NCBI RefSeq assembly: GCF_001044425.1
Contig: NZ_LFML01000159.1
Span: 24,503-88,502, forward strand
Length of the DNA: 64,000 bases
Direction: 5' to 3'
DNA from: Streptomyces roseus
Lineage (GTDB): Bacteria; Actinomycetota; Actinomycetes; Streptomycetales; Streptomycetaceae
Under the pieces are notes generated by a model. It had not been told where the DNA came from. It ran no database searches and saw only the letters and a list, made by a program, of their open reading frames with translations. A program made the position numbers and the translations under genes. Of this stretch, positions 35,719 through 43,947 are shown piece after piece (positions within the stretch are counted from its first letter, which is position 1; every line of letters starts with the position of its first letter).

Positions 35719-36540
35719 CTAGCTGTATTGACCCGGAGGGTTGTTCACGCGGCTGATGGGCGGGTGGCCGTCGAGTGCGGTGTGGCAGCGGTGGTGGTTG
35801 TAGGTGTGGAGGAAGTCTGCCAGGGCTTCGGTCCGCTCGGCGTTCGAGGTGTAGGGCCGCAGGTAGGCCCACTCATCGAGGAGGGTGCGGTTGAAGCGTT
35901 CGACTTTGCCGTTGGTCTGGGGGCGGTAGGGGCGGGTCTTCTTGTGGGTGATGCCGGCCGCGACCAGCGTCTGGGTGAAGAGTCTGGATTTGTAGCAGGA
36001 GCCGTTGTCGGTCAGGACGCGTCGACGGTGATGCCATGGTGGGTGAAGAAGGCTTGGGCCCGTTGCCAGAAGCCGGCTGCGGTCTCCTGCCGTTCGTTGG
36101 CCAGGACCTCGCTGTAGGCGAGGCGGGAGTGGTCGTCGACGGCGGAGTGGATGTAGCTGTAGCCGATCACCGGTGTGGAGTTCTTGCGCTGGTCGGTGGT
36201 GGCTTGGCGGTTGCGGTCGCCTGCTGTTCGGCCCACGGCCCGCCAGCCGCCGCCGTCGGGGATGTTGCCGAGTTTCTTGATGTCGAGATGGACCAGTTCG
36301 CCGGGTCGGGCCCGTTCGTAGCGGCGGATGATCCGGCCGGTGGGCCGGTCTAGGAACGCCAGGCGGTTCAGGCCGTGCCGCAGCAGGATCCGGTGGACCG
36401 TGGAGGCGGGCAGGCCCACGATCGGGCCGATGCGGGCGGGGCCGAGCTTGCGATCGGTCCTCAGGCGGCAGACCTCGGCCTCGATTACGGCAGGGGTGCG
36501 GTGCGGGGTCGCATGCGGCGTGCTCGGGCGGTCGTGGAGT
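35719..36540 (-). pseudogene. IS481-family transposase, 5'-truncated and frameshifted
   Basis: DDE integrase-type transposase remnant. Upstream part (36535 to about 36020) reads TPHRTPAVIEAEVCRLRTDR through GELVHLDIKKLGNIPDGGGW to FFTHHGITVD. It then shifts frame at about 36017-36022 and resumes VLTDNGSCYKSRLFTQTL, TRPYRPQTNGKVERFNRTL and ALDGHPPISRVNNPPGQYS. All three catalytic acidic residues survive but in two frames. The N-terminal helix-turn-helix is missing: similarity stops at about 36535, where the next IS begins. One base appears deleted at the frameshift, so it is inactive unless this is a sequencing error. Confidence 0.85.
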
Positions 36541-37605
36541 ATATAAAACTGCCGGACGTTGGTTACACATGGGTCTTCGAGTAGACGGAGATCTGCCATG
36601 CCCCCTTCGCTGCAACAGCAGCAGGACCGTCAGGCCCAGCATCGCCTGGCAGTCCTGCGCCACGCCGAGGAAGTCACCGGGAACGTCGCGCTGACCTGCC
36701 GCTACTACGGCATCAGCCGCCCGTGCTTCTACAAATGGCTGCACCGCTACCAGGACGAGGGCCTCGAAGGTCTGCGGGACCGCTCCAGCAAGCCCCACCA
36801 CTGCCCCCACGCCACCGAGGCAGACGTCGTCAACAAGATCGTCTACTTGCGGCAGCACTACCACTTCGGCCCGATGAAGATCAAGATGTACCTCAAGCGG
36901 TACCACGACATCGACATCGCCTGCTCCGCCGTCTACCGCATCCTCAAGAAGCTCGGGATGAACCGCCTGCCGGCCTCACAGCGCTACACGCGGCACGACA
37001 AGCGCTACACCCGCTACGAGAAGCAGCAGCCCGGCAACCGCGTCCAGATCGACGTAAAATTCATCGAACCCATCGTCCTCCCGAAACACACCCCAGCCGC
37101 GGTTCCGGTCACCGCAACGCTGCCCAAACGGCGGCGACGAGCGAAGTACTACCAGTTCACCGCCATCGACGACTGCACCCGGCTTCGGGTCCTGCGGATC
37201 TACCCGCGATGCGACCAGAAGACCGCCGTGCAGTTCCTCGACTACGTCCTGGAGCGCCTGCCGTTCCGCGTCGAGGTGATCCAGACCGACAACGGAGCAG
37301 AGTTCCAGTCCGCCTTCCACTGGAACGTCCTCGACAAGGGCATCGCCCACACCTACATCAAACCGGCGTCACCGCACCTCAACGGCAAGGTCGAACGCTC
37401 CCACCGCATCGACGCCGAGGAGTTCTACCGCATGCTCGACGGCGTAGTCATCGATGACACCGGCGTCTTCAACGACAAACTCCGCGAGTGGGAGGACTAC
37501 TACAACTACCACCGCCCCCATGGCTCCCTCGGCGGCCAAACACCCTACGAACGCCTCAAGCAGAAGGCCCAGACCCCGGTGTAATCGAGCTACGGCAGTT
37601 GCACA
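36541..37605 (+). mobile_element. Complete IS481-like insertion sequence
   Basis: An intact transposase gene is bounded by imperfect terminal inverted repeats of about 28 bp. The left end contains AACTGCCGGACGTTGGTTAC (within 36541-36568) and the right end, read inward, contains AACTGCCGTAGCTCGATTAC (within 37579-37605). About 19 of 28 positions match, and the transposase stop lies inside the right repeat. No target duplication could be verified because the left flank is another IS remnant. Confidence 0.75.
36598..37584 (+). CDS. IS481-family DDE transposase
   Basis: A 328-residue transposase, apparently complete. N-terminal helix-turn-helix (CRYYGISRPCFYKWLHRYQD) precedes a linker and the integrase core with acidic residues in NRVQIDVKFIEP, IQTDNGAEFQSAF and NGKVERSHRIDAEEFYR; the C-terminus keeps NYHRPHGSLGGQTPYERLK. 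The ATG at 36598 is preferred, with an in-frame ATG 13 codons upstream. It catalyses movement of the surrounding IS. The insertion removed the first part of the antitoxin gene that resumes immediately after the right repeat. Confidence 0.9.
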   Translation: MPPSLQQQQDRQAQHRLAVLRHAEEVTGNVALTCRYYGISRPCFYKWLHRYQDEGLEGLRDRSSKPHHCPHATEADVVNKIVYLRQHYHFGPMKIKMYLKRYHDIDIACSAVYRILKKLGMNRLPASQRYTRHDKRYTRYEKQQPGNRVQIDVKFIEPIVLPKHTPAAVPVTATLPKRRRRAKYYQFTAIDDCTRLRVLRIYPRCDQKTAVQFLDYVLERLPFRVEVIQTDNGAEFQSAFHWNVLDKGIAHTYIKPASPHLNGKVERSHRIDAEEFYRMLDGVVIDDTGVFNDKLREWEDYYNYHRPHGSLGGQTPYERLKQKAQTPV

Positions 37606-37720
37606 CCTAGAGGACATCGCTGCCAACGGCCTGCCCGCGGTGGAGGACTGCACCCCCTGGGAAGAGCTCCGCGAGGCCCACCTGGCCCGCCTTGCCGCGC
37701 AACGCCCGGCCGTCGCCTGA
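37606..37720 (+). pseudogene. Antitoxin gene remnant, 5' end removed by the IS
   Basis: The first 38 codons after the IS encode LEDIAANGLPAVEDCTPWEE and a Leu/Ala/Arg-rich end. This is closely similar to the C-terminal half of the complete 77-residue antitoxin at 62870-63103 (LEDVAAHGVPSVEETTPWEV). The start and N-terminal half are absent. Its stop overlaps the toxin start (TGATG), the coupling expected of a toxin-antitoxin pair. Non-functional as it stands. Confidence 0.8.
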
Positions 37721-37959
37721 TGACCACACGTCGCGCCCGCATCGCCTTCTCCGACTCAGCAGCCAAGCAACTGGAGAACATCACCAGCGAGGCGGAAATC
37801 CACGCGCTGGACCGCGCGCTGGTGGTCATCTCCGTCGACCCCGAGATCGGCGAGCCGATCCCCGGCGATACCGCCGGCCGCCAACTGCGACAGTACGCCG
37901 ACGAACTCGAAGCCGTCCGCATCCTGTACTTCGTCACCGCCCTGCGCACGCTCGTAATC
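37720..37959 (+). pseudogene. RelE/ParE-like toxin gene, 5' part, cut by the Tn554-like element
   Basis: Eighty codons of a RelE/ParE-type toxin: RRARIAFSDSAAKQLENITS, EIHALDRALVVISVDPEIGE, PIPGDTAGRQLRQYADELEA and VRILYFVTALRTLVI. The family normally ends VVVAYIE-x; here the reading runs into foreign sequence (SGRERINAGQG) after codon 80. The missing end, encoding VVVVAYIEV and a stop, is found at 43711-43740 across the inserted element. RelE/ParE toxins cleave mRNA or inhibit gyrase; which applies here is not visible. Confidence 0.85.
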
Positions 37960-38053
37960 TCGGGTCGGGAGCGAATTAATGCTGGTCAGGGACGTGTGCA
38001 CATGGCAGTGACATAAGGGACGTTGGAGCGATAGGCCTACTGCTGGTGCGGGG

Positions 38054-38650
38054 TCAGAACAGTGTCCCCGGGGCCTCCGGCTCATCTGGGTTGGGCTCGA
38101 CGGGGCACTCTTGGAGTGGGATGTTCAGGTGCTGAGCCATCGAGGCCAGCTCCGCGTATCGGGCGACCAGGGCATCGCGCTTCGCTGTGAGGTGCTTGCG
38201 TTGGAGGCTTTCGGCGGTGTTCTCCAGAGCGGTGGCCAGTTGGAGATGCGCCGGATTAACGCACCCTCGGCGGGCGCATGTGTGGTGGAGCTGCGCGCCT
38301 TCGGGGATTTTCCCGAATTTGGACTCATAGGCGAATCGGTGAGCGAGCTGCCTTTGGGTCCCGTCGGGTGTGTCCCAGGTCCACATCCCGTAGCGGTCCT
38401 CGTCGTCCCGTGACGCGTCCGGGATCTTCGCACCAGACCACAGCTGGCAGTCATCCGGCCCAGTAACGACCTTCTTCCAGAAACGCTCCTCAACGGTGCC
38501 GGTATCTATCCGGTGTCGGACGGCGAGAGGGTCACCGTTGGTGTTCAGTCGATAGAGGTGCTTCTTGCAGTAGCCCTTGCCGGCGTGCTTCCCCTCGCAG
38601 CCCTCGATGCCACAGCCGCGAGCTTCGCGTTCCTTAGGCCATCGAGGCAT
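38054..38650 (-). CDS. HNH endonuclease-like protein 1 (Tn554-like passenger)
   Basis: A 198-residue protein with an N-terminal zinc-knuckle-like CGIEGCEGKHAGKGYCKKH, a GTVEERFWKKV stretch and the HNH_3-type active site LHHTCARRGCVNPAHLQLAT, where His-His, Asn and His are in place. The C-terminal half is helical and ends acidic. The ATG at 38650 is chosen from AGGAAGGGGG upstream. It overlaps the second HNH gene by 17 bases, and the two share the same domain order, so they arose by duplication. Possible role: homing-type or defence nuclease carried by the element. Confidence 0.8.
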   Translation of the reverse strand: MPRWPKEREARGCGIEGCEGKHAGKGYCKKHLYRLNTNGDPLAVRHRIDTGTVEERFWKKVVTGPDDCQLWSGAKIPDASRDDEDRYGMWTWDTPDGTQRQLAHRFAYESKFGKIPEGAQLHHTCARRGCVNPAHLQLATALENTAESLQRKHLTAKRDALVARYAELASMAQHLNIPLQECPVEPNPDEPEAPGTLF

Positions 38651-39293
38651 CGTTGCCCCCTTCCTGGTCGTCAATGGGAACATCCAGACCAAGAGCAGCC
38701 TCAAGAGCGGCAACGGCCGCGGTGAGCATCTCGATCTCACGCTCCAGGCTGATCCGCTGCTTCATCTCCAGGATGTTCGCAACGGCGTCGACGGACTGGA
38801 GATGGTCCGGGTTGGAGCACAGCCTCAAACCGCAGGTGTGGTGGACGACCCCCGACTCGGGCAAGGCGCCATGAGCCCAGCGATAGGCGACGTGGTGGGC
38901 ATACTCAGTCGTCCACCTTCCATCGATCTTGACGCCTAGCTTGGGGTAGGGGCATCCCTTCGGTGACTCGGGCCAGAGCCAGTGGCCGTCAGGGGTGGGA
39001 ATGACCTTCGCGAGCCATCGTTCCTCGATGGTGCCTCGGATTACCACTTTGGGGGCCACGGGCTGGCCTATCCGACGCTCGTTTGCGTCGTGGATCTTGC
39101 AGTAGCCGTTCGCGTGGTGTGGGCTCTCGCAACCCTTCACGTCGCCCCCGGTCCGCCCGTGGACCTGAACGCGCTCGATCTCGCCCCGCCGGTATGCCCT
39201 GCTCAAGCATGGGTTGCAGAGCTTCCGAGCCCACTGGGGCCGCTCGCAATCAGCCGCGGTGCACTTTTCGGTGCTTGGCGTGCGCTCCGCCAT
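38634..39293 (-). CDS. HNH endonuclease-like protein 2 (Tn554-like passenger)
   Basis: A 219-residue paralogue of the preceding HNH protein. Two Cys/His clusters are visible at the N-terminus (CTAADCERPQWARKLCNPC and GCESPHHANGYCKIHDANE), then GTIEERWLAKVIPTPDGHW and the HNH core VVHHTCGLRLCSNPDHLQSV. A Leu-rich coiled-coil-like tail follows. The start may be ATG 39293 or ATG 39311. It lies 45-60 bases downstream of the helper gene and is probably transcribed with the recombinases. Confidence 0.8.
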   Translation of the reverse strand: MAERTPSTEKCTAADCERPQWARKLCNPCLSRAYRRGEIERVQVHGRTGGDVKGCESPHHANGYCKIHDANERRIGQPVAPKVVIRGTIEERWLAKVIPTPDGHWLWPESPKGCPYPKLGVKIDGRWTTEYAHHVAYRWAHGALPESGVVHHTCGLRLCSNPDHLQSVDAVANILEMKQRISLEREIEMLTAAVAALEAALGLDVPIDDQEGGNDASMA

Positions 39294-39356
39294 GACGAGC
39301 CCTCTCTTCAATGGTCCCGTGGAGAGTAGCGGCCAGCAACGACAAGTGACGATGGA

Positions 39357-39950
39357 TCAGGCTAGCTGACCGTGATTCTGGCTGCGGATCATGCGGCGGA
39401 GGCTGGTGCGGGCGGCGCTGAGGTCGTCTTCGAGCTCGGCGACTCGCTGCTGGAGTTCCGCGTTCTGGGTGGTTGCCTGCCGTTCCGCTGTGGACAGTCT
39501 CAGGTTCTCCTCGGTGAGCTCGTTGACGCGGTCGACCAGATCGTGGTTGCCGAGCTGTTCGACCTGCTGTCCGATGTGAACGCGGGCCTGTCGCCGCAGC
39601 TGGTCGTTCTCGGTCCGGAGCCGCTTGATCTCCTGGCGGGCGAGAAGCAGGTCGGTCTGTTCGCTGGCGGTAGAGACCTTCCGTCCGCTCTGCTGGTCGT
39701 GGTGCCCCTGGGCGGCCTGACGGGCCCGGGCCTGGTCGATCCGTTCACGCAGGCCAGGGGCATAGACGAGCCAGCTGGAGACGCCCGCCTCGCGGGCGAC
39801 CGTGGCGAAGGTGATGCGCCGGTTGCCGTGGAGCATGTCCTGGACGGCTTTGAGGACGCGTCCGCGTTTGTCGGCGCTGTCCCGCTGACGTGCGGCTTTG
39901 AGGATCTCCGCGGGTGTCCTGGAGGGCTTCATGGATGTCTCAGCCGGCAT
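39357..39950 (-). CDS. DUF6262/TnpC-like helper of tyrosine recombinases
   Basis: A 197-residue protein with an N-terminal helix-turn-helix-like part (RRITFATVAREAGVSSWLVY, about residues 38-57) followed by a long coiled coil (LLLARQEIKRLRTENDQLRR and VNELTEENLRLSTAERQATT). This is the layout of the TnpC/DUF6262 proteins that accompany Tn554 TnpA and TnpB and influence orientation and efficiency of integration. Its start overlaps the end of the large recombinase gene by 11 bases, so the three genes form one operon. Confidence 0.85.
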   Translation of the reverse strand: MPAETSMKPSRTPAEILKAARQRDSADKRGRVLKAVQDMLHGNRRITFATVAREAGVSSWLVYAPGLRERIDQARARQAAQGHHDQQSGRKVSTASEQTDLLLARQEIKRLRTENDQLRRQARVHIGQQVEQLGNHDLVDRVNELTEENLRLSTAERQATTQNAELQQRVAELEDDLSAARTSLRRMIRSQNHGQLA

Positions 39951-42450
39951 CGGGGGTCTCCTTGCGGATCACGGTCAGTGGCAGCAGCTTGTGCTCCCGG
40001 GTCGCACGGACCTTCCGCAGGACCGCGCTGGCCTCCTCGATCTCCTCGCGTTCGTCCTTGGGAAGGCTGCTGAGCCGGTCGCGCATGGTGTCGGCGACGT
40101 TCGTGAACGCAGTGATCTGGTCGCCGAGGTTGCGGACGACGAAGTCGTCGGCGTCCATCGCCTTGGCGGTCTCACGGTCGGCCCGCAGGTCGTTGACGTG
40201 CTCCTCGATGGCGGGCAGGTAGGAGGGGTCGGGGCGATAGAAGCCGCAGCCGGCGCACTGGAATCGGATTGCGCAGGCCTTGCCGCCGGCCTTGACGTTG
40301 CTGGGCTCGCGGCAGTTGCCGAAGGGGACAGCGACCGACTGGGCCTCGTAGTCGGTCGGGCTGGTGAACGGAGCCGGACGGCCGGACCGGTCGACGGTGT
40401 GCTTCCGCAGGGTCGTGATCGCTTCGCGTTTCCGCTTCAGGGACACCTGGTAGTACGACATCGTTGTGACGATCGACCGGTGGTCCATGAGCTCTCTGAG
40501 CACGTCAACCGGGACGCCCGCATCGGCATGCCGCTGGGCATAGGCATGCCGGAACGCGTAGGGGAAGATCAGCGTGCGGTCGAAAGGCATCCTGCGGCCC
40601 TGCCCGTCGAGTTCGTCGCTCAGCAGCAGCGGGATCGCCGCGACCCACTCCCGCAACGCATTGGCCAGGCTGGAGGCATCCATGTGTGCGAACCCGCTGC
40701 GATCGGTGATCGACGGGAACAGGTACTTTCGGCTGCGGGAGGGAACCTCCATCTGACGTCGACGGGCCTGCCAGGTTCTGATCACCGTGGCGGTCTCGCG
40801 AGTGATGGGCAGCTTGCGGCCGTAGCGGCGCTTCTTGACGTTGTCCCAGACGAGGGTGTTCTCGTCCCCTCGGGTCTCCAGGCACTTCAGGCTCAGACTG
40901 GCGACCTCGATGGGACGGCGGCCGGTGTCACGGAGGACCAGGTAGGCCGTCTGCATCATCAGTTCGATATCGGCCCGTGCCATCTCGCCGTAGGAGAAGG
41001 AGGCTCCCATCAGGGCGAGATGTGCATCGAGCTGGGCGATGACAGGCTCAGGGACAGCCCGGCCTGCAGCGTCCTCGGTCGTCTCCTCGGGCGGCAGTAC
41101 CAGCGTCTTGTCGCGGTCGAAACTGCCGGGCATGCCCGGCAGCATGTCCGTCTTGCGGCCGAAGTCGACGATCTCCAGGAAGCAGCTGAACGAATGCTGG
41201 CGCCAGCTCTTGCTGGCGAGCTCGTCGTCGGTGGTGCGGCGGATGCGGCTCATCGCGGTGAAGACCGCCTGCATGTCGGCGAACCTCAGCTTCGTGTGGT
41301 CCTGGCCTCCGCCGGGCCGGGCATGCATCGCATCGGAGGCGACGACACACGCGGTGAATACCCGCTTGAACTTGCCACTGTCCAGGCTGACGGAGGTGGC
41401 CCACGACTTGATCACGTCCCGAAACCACTGCTGGTGGATTGCGGACGCGTCCACCTGCCCAGGCCGATGGCGACGGCCGCCGAGGGCCGAGGACCGCAGG
41501 TCCAGCCAGCCCAGATCCCAGCTGTCGACATCGGTGGGCTCCAGGCCGCGGAACGACAGTGCGGCCCGCCGCAGAGCCCGGACAACCTCGCGGATCAAGG
41601 ACGTGAGGTTGTGCTGTTTGGCGATCCCCTCGACGAAGGACTCGACATCGACGGCCAGCAGACTCGGGACCCCCTCCAGCCGACGCGCCAACTGCCGGGC
41701 GGCCACCGGCTCGATGACGCCGCCGCGGGCATCCCGCTGTTGCAGACCGTAGAGAAATTCCCAGCGGACAGGTTCCGCCAGGTCCCGCAGGCTGAACTGG
41801 TTGGTCAGCAGGCGTTTGGCGGCCTGGCGGGCCCACTGCTCAGGGTCGCGGGTGGCGCCCGCCCGCTTCTCTCGTTCCCAGGACTGCAAATGCGTGTTGC
41901 AGAGCCCGGAGATCACCCGCTGGTTCGCGCAGCCCCGGACGACGCAGGTCGGCTTCGCTTGCAGCGGTTCCGCCGTCGTGGTGGCCAGCCATTCCTCGAC
42001 CGAGACCTGCTGGTCAGGGCGCCGTCGCCAGCGGGAGTAGTGGGTGCGGCAGAGCCCGCCGCTGTGGGCTGGCCGCTCGCATCGGCCCGAGGGGCGTGCC
42101 AGGACGCACGGTTCGCGGTCGGATCCGCGCTGGGTGCGGATCCGCCGAGGCCGCTTATAGGAAGCGGCGAACTCCTCCCGGCTCAGCAAGCTGGCCTTGT
42201 GGGCATCCAGGCAGTGCCGGCAGAACAGGTTGCGGGAGGGCATCAAGGTCCAGCACGAGGCCGTGAGGCACCTCGACGCCGCCGTGCGCGGGTTGTCCAC
42301 GTCGCCGTCGAAGAACCAATCCTGCTGGGACCACTCACCCGGCCGCCAGAGGGGATCCACCCGCGCTTGCAGCCAACTCATCCAGGCGGTCGAATCAAGC
42401 GGGACGACCGGGGCGAGCGGCTCCGCGGCGAGCACGGCGGGACTGGTCAA
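39940..42450 (-). CDS. Large tyrosine recombinase (Tn554 TnpB-like)
   Basis: An 836-residue site-specific recombinase. The N-terminal 200 residues contain several Cys/His clusters (CWTLMPSRNLFCRHCLDAHK, CERPAHSGGLCRTH, CVVRGCANQRVISGLCNTH), which look like zinc-binding modules. The catalytic domain lies at about 440-720: Arg in RDTGRRPIEVASLSLKCLE, HxxR in FRHAYAQRHADAGVPVDVLR, His in LMDHRSIVTTMSYY, whose final Tyr is the likely nucleophile. A C-terminal part has CAIRFQCAGCGFYRPDPSY. Start overlaps the stop of the upstream recombinase (ATGA), giving a coupled pair that probably acts as a hetero-complex. Confidence 0.9.
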   Translation of the reverse strand: MTSPAVLAAEPLAPVVPLDSTAWMSWLQARVDPLWRPGEWSQQDWFFDGDVDNPRTAASRCLTASCWTLMPSRNLFCRHCLDAHKASLLSREEFAASYKRPRRIRTQRGSDREPCVLARPSGRCERPAHSGGLCRTHYSRWRRRPDQQVSVEEWLATTTAEPLQAKPTCVVRGCANQRVISGLCNTHLQSWEREKRAGATRDPEQWARQAAKRLLTNQFSLRDLAEPVRWEFLYGLQQRDARGGVIEPVAARQLARRLEGVPSLLAVDVESFVEGIAKQHNLTSLIREVVRALRRAALSFRGLEPTDVDSWDLGWLDLRSSALGGRRHRPGQVDASAIHQQWFRDVIKSWATSVSLDSGKFKRVFTACVVASDAMHARPGGGQDHTKLRFADMQAVFTAMSRIRRTTDDELASKSWRQHSFSCFLEIVDFGRKTDMLPGMPGSFDRDKTLVLPPEETTEDAAGRAVPEPVIAQLDAHLALMGASFSYGEMARADIELMMQTAYLVLRDTGRRPIEVASLSLKCLETRGDENTLVWDNVKKRRYGRKLPITRETATVIRTWQARRRQMEVPSRSRKYLFPSITDRSGFAHMDASSLANALREWVAAIPLLLSDELDGQGRRMPFDRTLIFPYAFRHAYAQRHADAGVPVDVLRELMDHRSIVTTMSYYQVSLKRKREAITTLRKHTVDRSGRPAPFTSPTDYEAQSVAVPFGNCREPSNVKAGGKACAIRFQCAGCGFYRPDPSYLPAIEEHVNDLRADRETAKAMDADDFVVRNLGDQITAFTNVADTMRDRLSSLPKDEREEIEEASAVLRKVRATREHKLLPLTVIRKETPDAG

Positions 42451-43592
42451 GACCGCCGCCCCGCCGCCACCAGCTCGACCGCCGCCCGCTTGTCCGCCTC
42501 ACTCGCGTGCAGGTAGGGCGTCAGCGAGGACCGGGAGATGTGCCCCATCAGATCCTGGACCACGTCCTCGTCGACGCCGGCGCGGACCCAGGCCGTGGCC
42601 GCTCCGTGCCGCAGCATGTGCGGGCGTGCGGTGAGCTGGGTCCTCTTCGCCAACCGGTCGAAAAGCTCCTTCGCTGTGCCGTAGCGCATCGGCTGCCCGA
42701 GCGGGGCGTGGAACAGGTTCACGAAGACCATGTCGCAGTCAGCCGCCTCGGGGACCTCGTCCCGTTCGAGCTGGTAGTCCGCATAGAGACCCGCGACGTC
42801 CTCGGTCACCGGGATCACCCGGGCGAACCGCGACTTGGCCAGGGCCCCGTTGGCGTTGTTCGCCCGCCGTCGGACGTGGATGTGCGGGCCTTCGACCCGG
42901 CATCCGAGCATCCGCGAGTCGCTGAGCAGGTGCATGTCCTGGCGCCGCAGGCCCAGAGCCTCGCTGATGCGCTCCCCCGTGCAGCCGAGCAGGGCGACCA
43001 GGAACCGGTCACGGGCGTGCGTGGCGATCTGAAACAGCTGGTCAGCCTCTTCCGGCGTCAGATACTCCACGGCATCATCGGACGGCTCCGGCAGCTTGAG
43101 CATCTTCGCTCTCACGGTGCGGAACTGGCCGTCCTCGCCCGCATCCTTGCCCGGCGGCAGCCAGTGCAGGTACTTCGTCTCCGTCAGCCGGGCCACCAAT
43201 TCCGCATCCACCCACTCGTTTCGCGAGCAGAACCGCAAGAACTCGCAGACCCCCGTCATGACCGCGTTCGCCGACTTCTCCGCCCGAAACCGCGGCGGAG
43301 ACGCGACCCGCCGACTGCGCGGCGGCAGCGGCTCGTCCACCAGCCACCGCAAGAACCGAGCCAGGTCCAGGAGCGTGATCTGCTTCCAGTCCAGCCCTCG
43401 CGCCGAGCACCAGGTCAGCAGCAGCGCGGCCCGGATGCCGTAGGCCTTCTCGGTATTGAATGAACGGCCCATGTCCCGCAGAGAGGCCAGGAACAGGCAT
43501 GCCTCGTGGTGGAGCCCGTACGACTCATCGACCACGACCCACAACGGGCGCCCGTCCACCGGGGACTCAGCGCATGCAGCACGGAACTTCAT
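42447..43592 (-). CDS. Tyrosine recombinase (Tn554 TnpA-like)
   Basis: A 381-residue phage-integrase-type recombinase. N-terminal SAM-like DNA-binding part (about 60-170), catalytic Arg in ALLGCTGERISEALGLRRQD, HxxR in HMLRHGAATAWVRAGVDED, and His/Tyr in QDLMGHISRSSLTPYLHASE. It is the first gene of the three-gene operon. The ATG at 43592 is likely, with an ATG three codons upstream equally possible. It lies about 120 bases from the right end of the element, as tnpA does in Tn554. Confidence 0.9.
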   Translation of the reverse strand: MKFRAACAESPVDGRPLWVVVDESYGLHHEACLFLASLRDMGRSFNTEKAYGIRAALLLTWCSARGLDWKQITLLDLARFLRWLVDEPLPPRSRRVASPPRFRAEKSANAVMTGVCEFLRFCSRNEWVDAELVARLTETKYLHWLPPGKDAGEDGQFRTVRAKMLKLPEPSDDAVEYLTPEEADQLFQIATHARDRFLVALLGCTGERISEALGLRRQDMHLLSDSRMLGCRVEGPHIHVRRRANNANGALAKSRFARVIPVTEDVAGLYADYQLERDEVPEAADCDMVFVNLFHAPLGQPMRYGTAKELFDRLAKRTQLTARPHMLRHGAATAWVRAGVDEDVVQDLMGHISRSSLTPYLHASEADKRAAVELVAAGRRS

Positions 43593-43710
43593 GACACCCA
43601 TGACTGACCGTCAGCACGTGCCTCACAACCAGCAGATATCCCACAGTCACACGAACCGGTGAGCCCATGTGCCTCACACAACAAGCGACAGATCAGAACC
43701 GCAGATAACC

Positions 43711-43740
43711 GTGGTGGTGGTCGCGTACATCGAGGTCTAG
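43711..43740 (+). pseudogene. 3' end of the split toxin gene
   Basis: Ten codons, ending VVVVAYIEV and TAG, complete the toxin that stops making sense at 37959. Similar toxins end LRTVVVVAYIEx. Joining 37959 to 43711 restores the frame exactly, which fixes the borders of the inserted element to within a few bases. Confidence 0.85.
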
Positions 43741-43788
43741 GTCGGGCGCACTCTCGTGCTGTAGCCCGGCCTGCAAGGTCCCTGAGCA

Positions 43789-43815
43789 GGGCCGTCACCG
43801 ATTCGGTGACGGCCC
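43789..43815 (+). terminator. Hairpin after the toxin gene's 3' end
   Basis: A 12-bp perfect stem (GGGCCGTCACCG / CGGTGACGGCCC) with an ATT loop lies 49 bases after the toxin stop. It was probably the terminator of the toxin-antitoxin operon before the transposon split it. Confidence 0.7.
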
Positions 43816-43947
43816 CGCTTCGCTATGTCCGGACCTGCGCCAAGCGTTCTCCGAATGAGTGAACCAGTGTCAGCCGACATGCTGTGTCTCAGCTCCTGCC
43901 TGGGCCGCGGCTGCCCATCTGGGTGGCTGCCCGCACTGCTGCGCTCA

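Larger units (their letters stand above)
37960..43710. mobile_element. Tn554-like transposon inserted in the toxin gene
   Basis: A 5.75-kb element bounded by the two halves of the split toxin gene. It carries, on the minus strand, three overlapping recombination genes (two tyrosine recombinases and a DUF6262/TnpC-like helper), the arrangement of Tn554, and then two HNH genes. Related sequences lie about 32-34 bp inside both ends in inverted orientation: GTGTGCACATGGC (37994-38006) and GTGTGAGGCACATGGG (complement of 43664-43679). They are candidate recombinase binding sites. No long terminal repeats or target duplication are seen, as expected for this class. Confidence 0.82.

Noticed and set aside
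39898..42516. Long plus-strand open frame of 872 codons
   Set aside because: It lies antisense to the large recombinase, has no conserved motif or ribosome site and arises from GC-biased codon positions.
43690..43830. tRNA gene as attachment site at the right end of the transposon
   Set aside because: No cloverleaf could be drawn; the hairpin there is a simple terminator, and the split toxin gene explains the junction.
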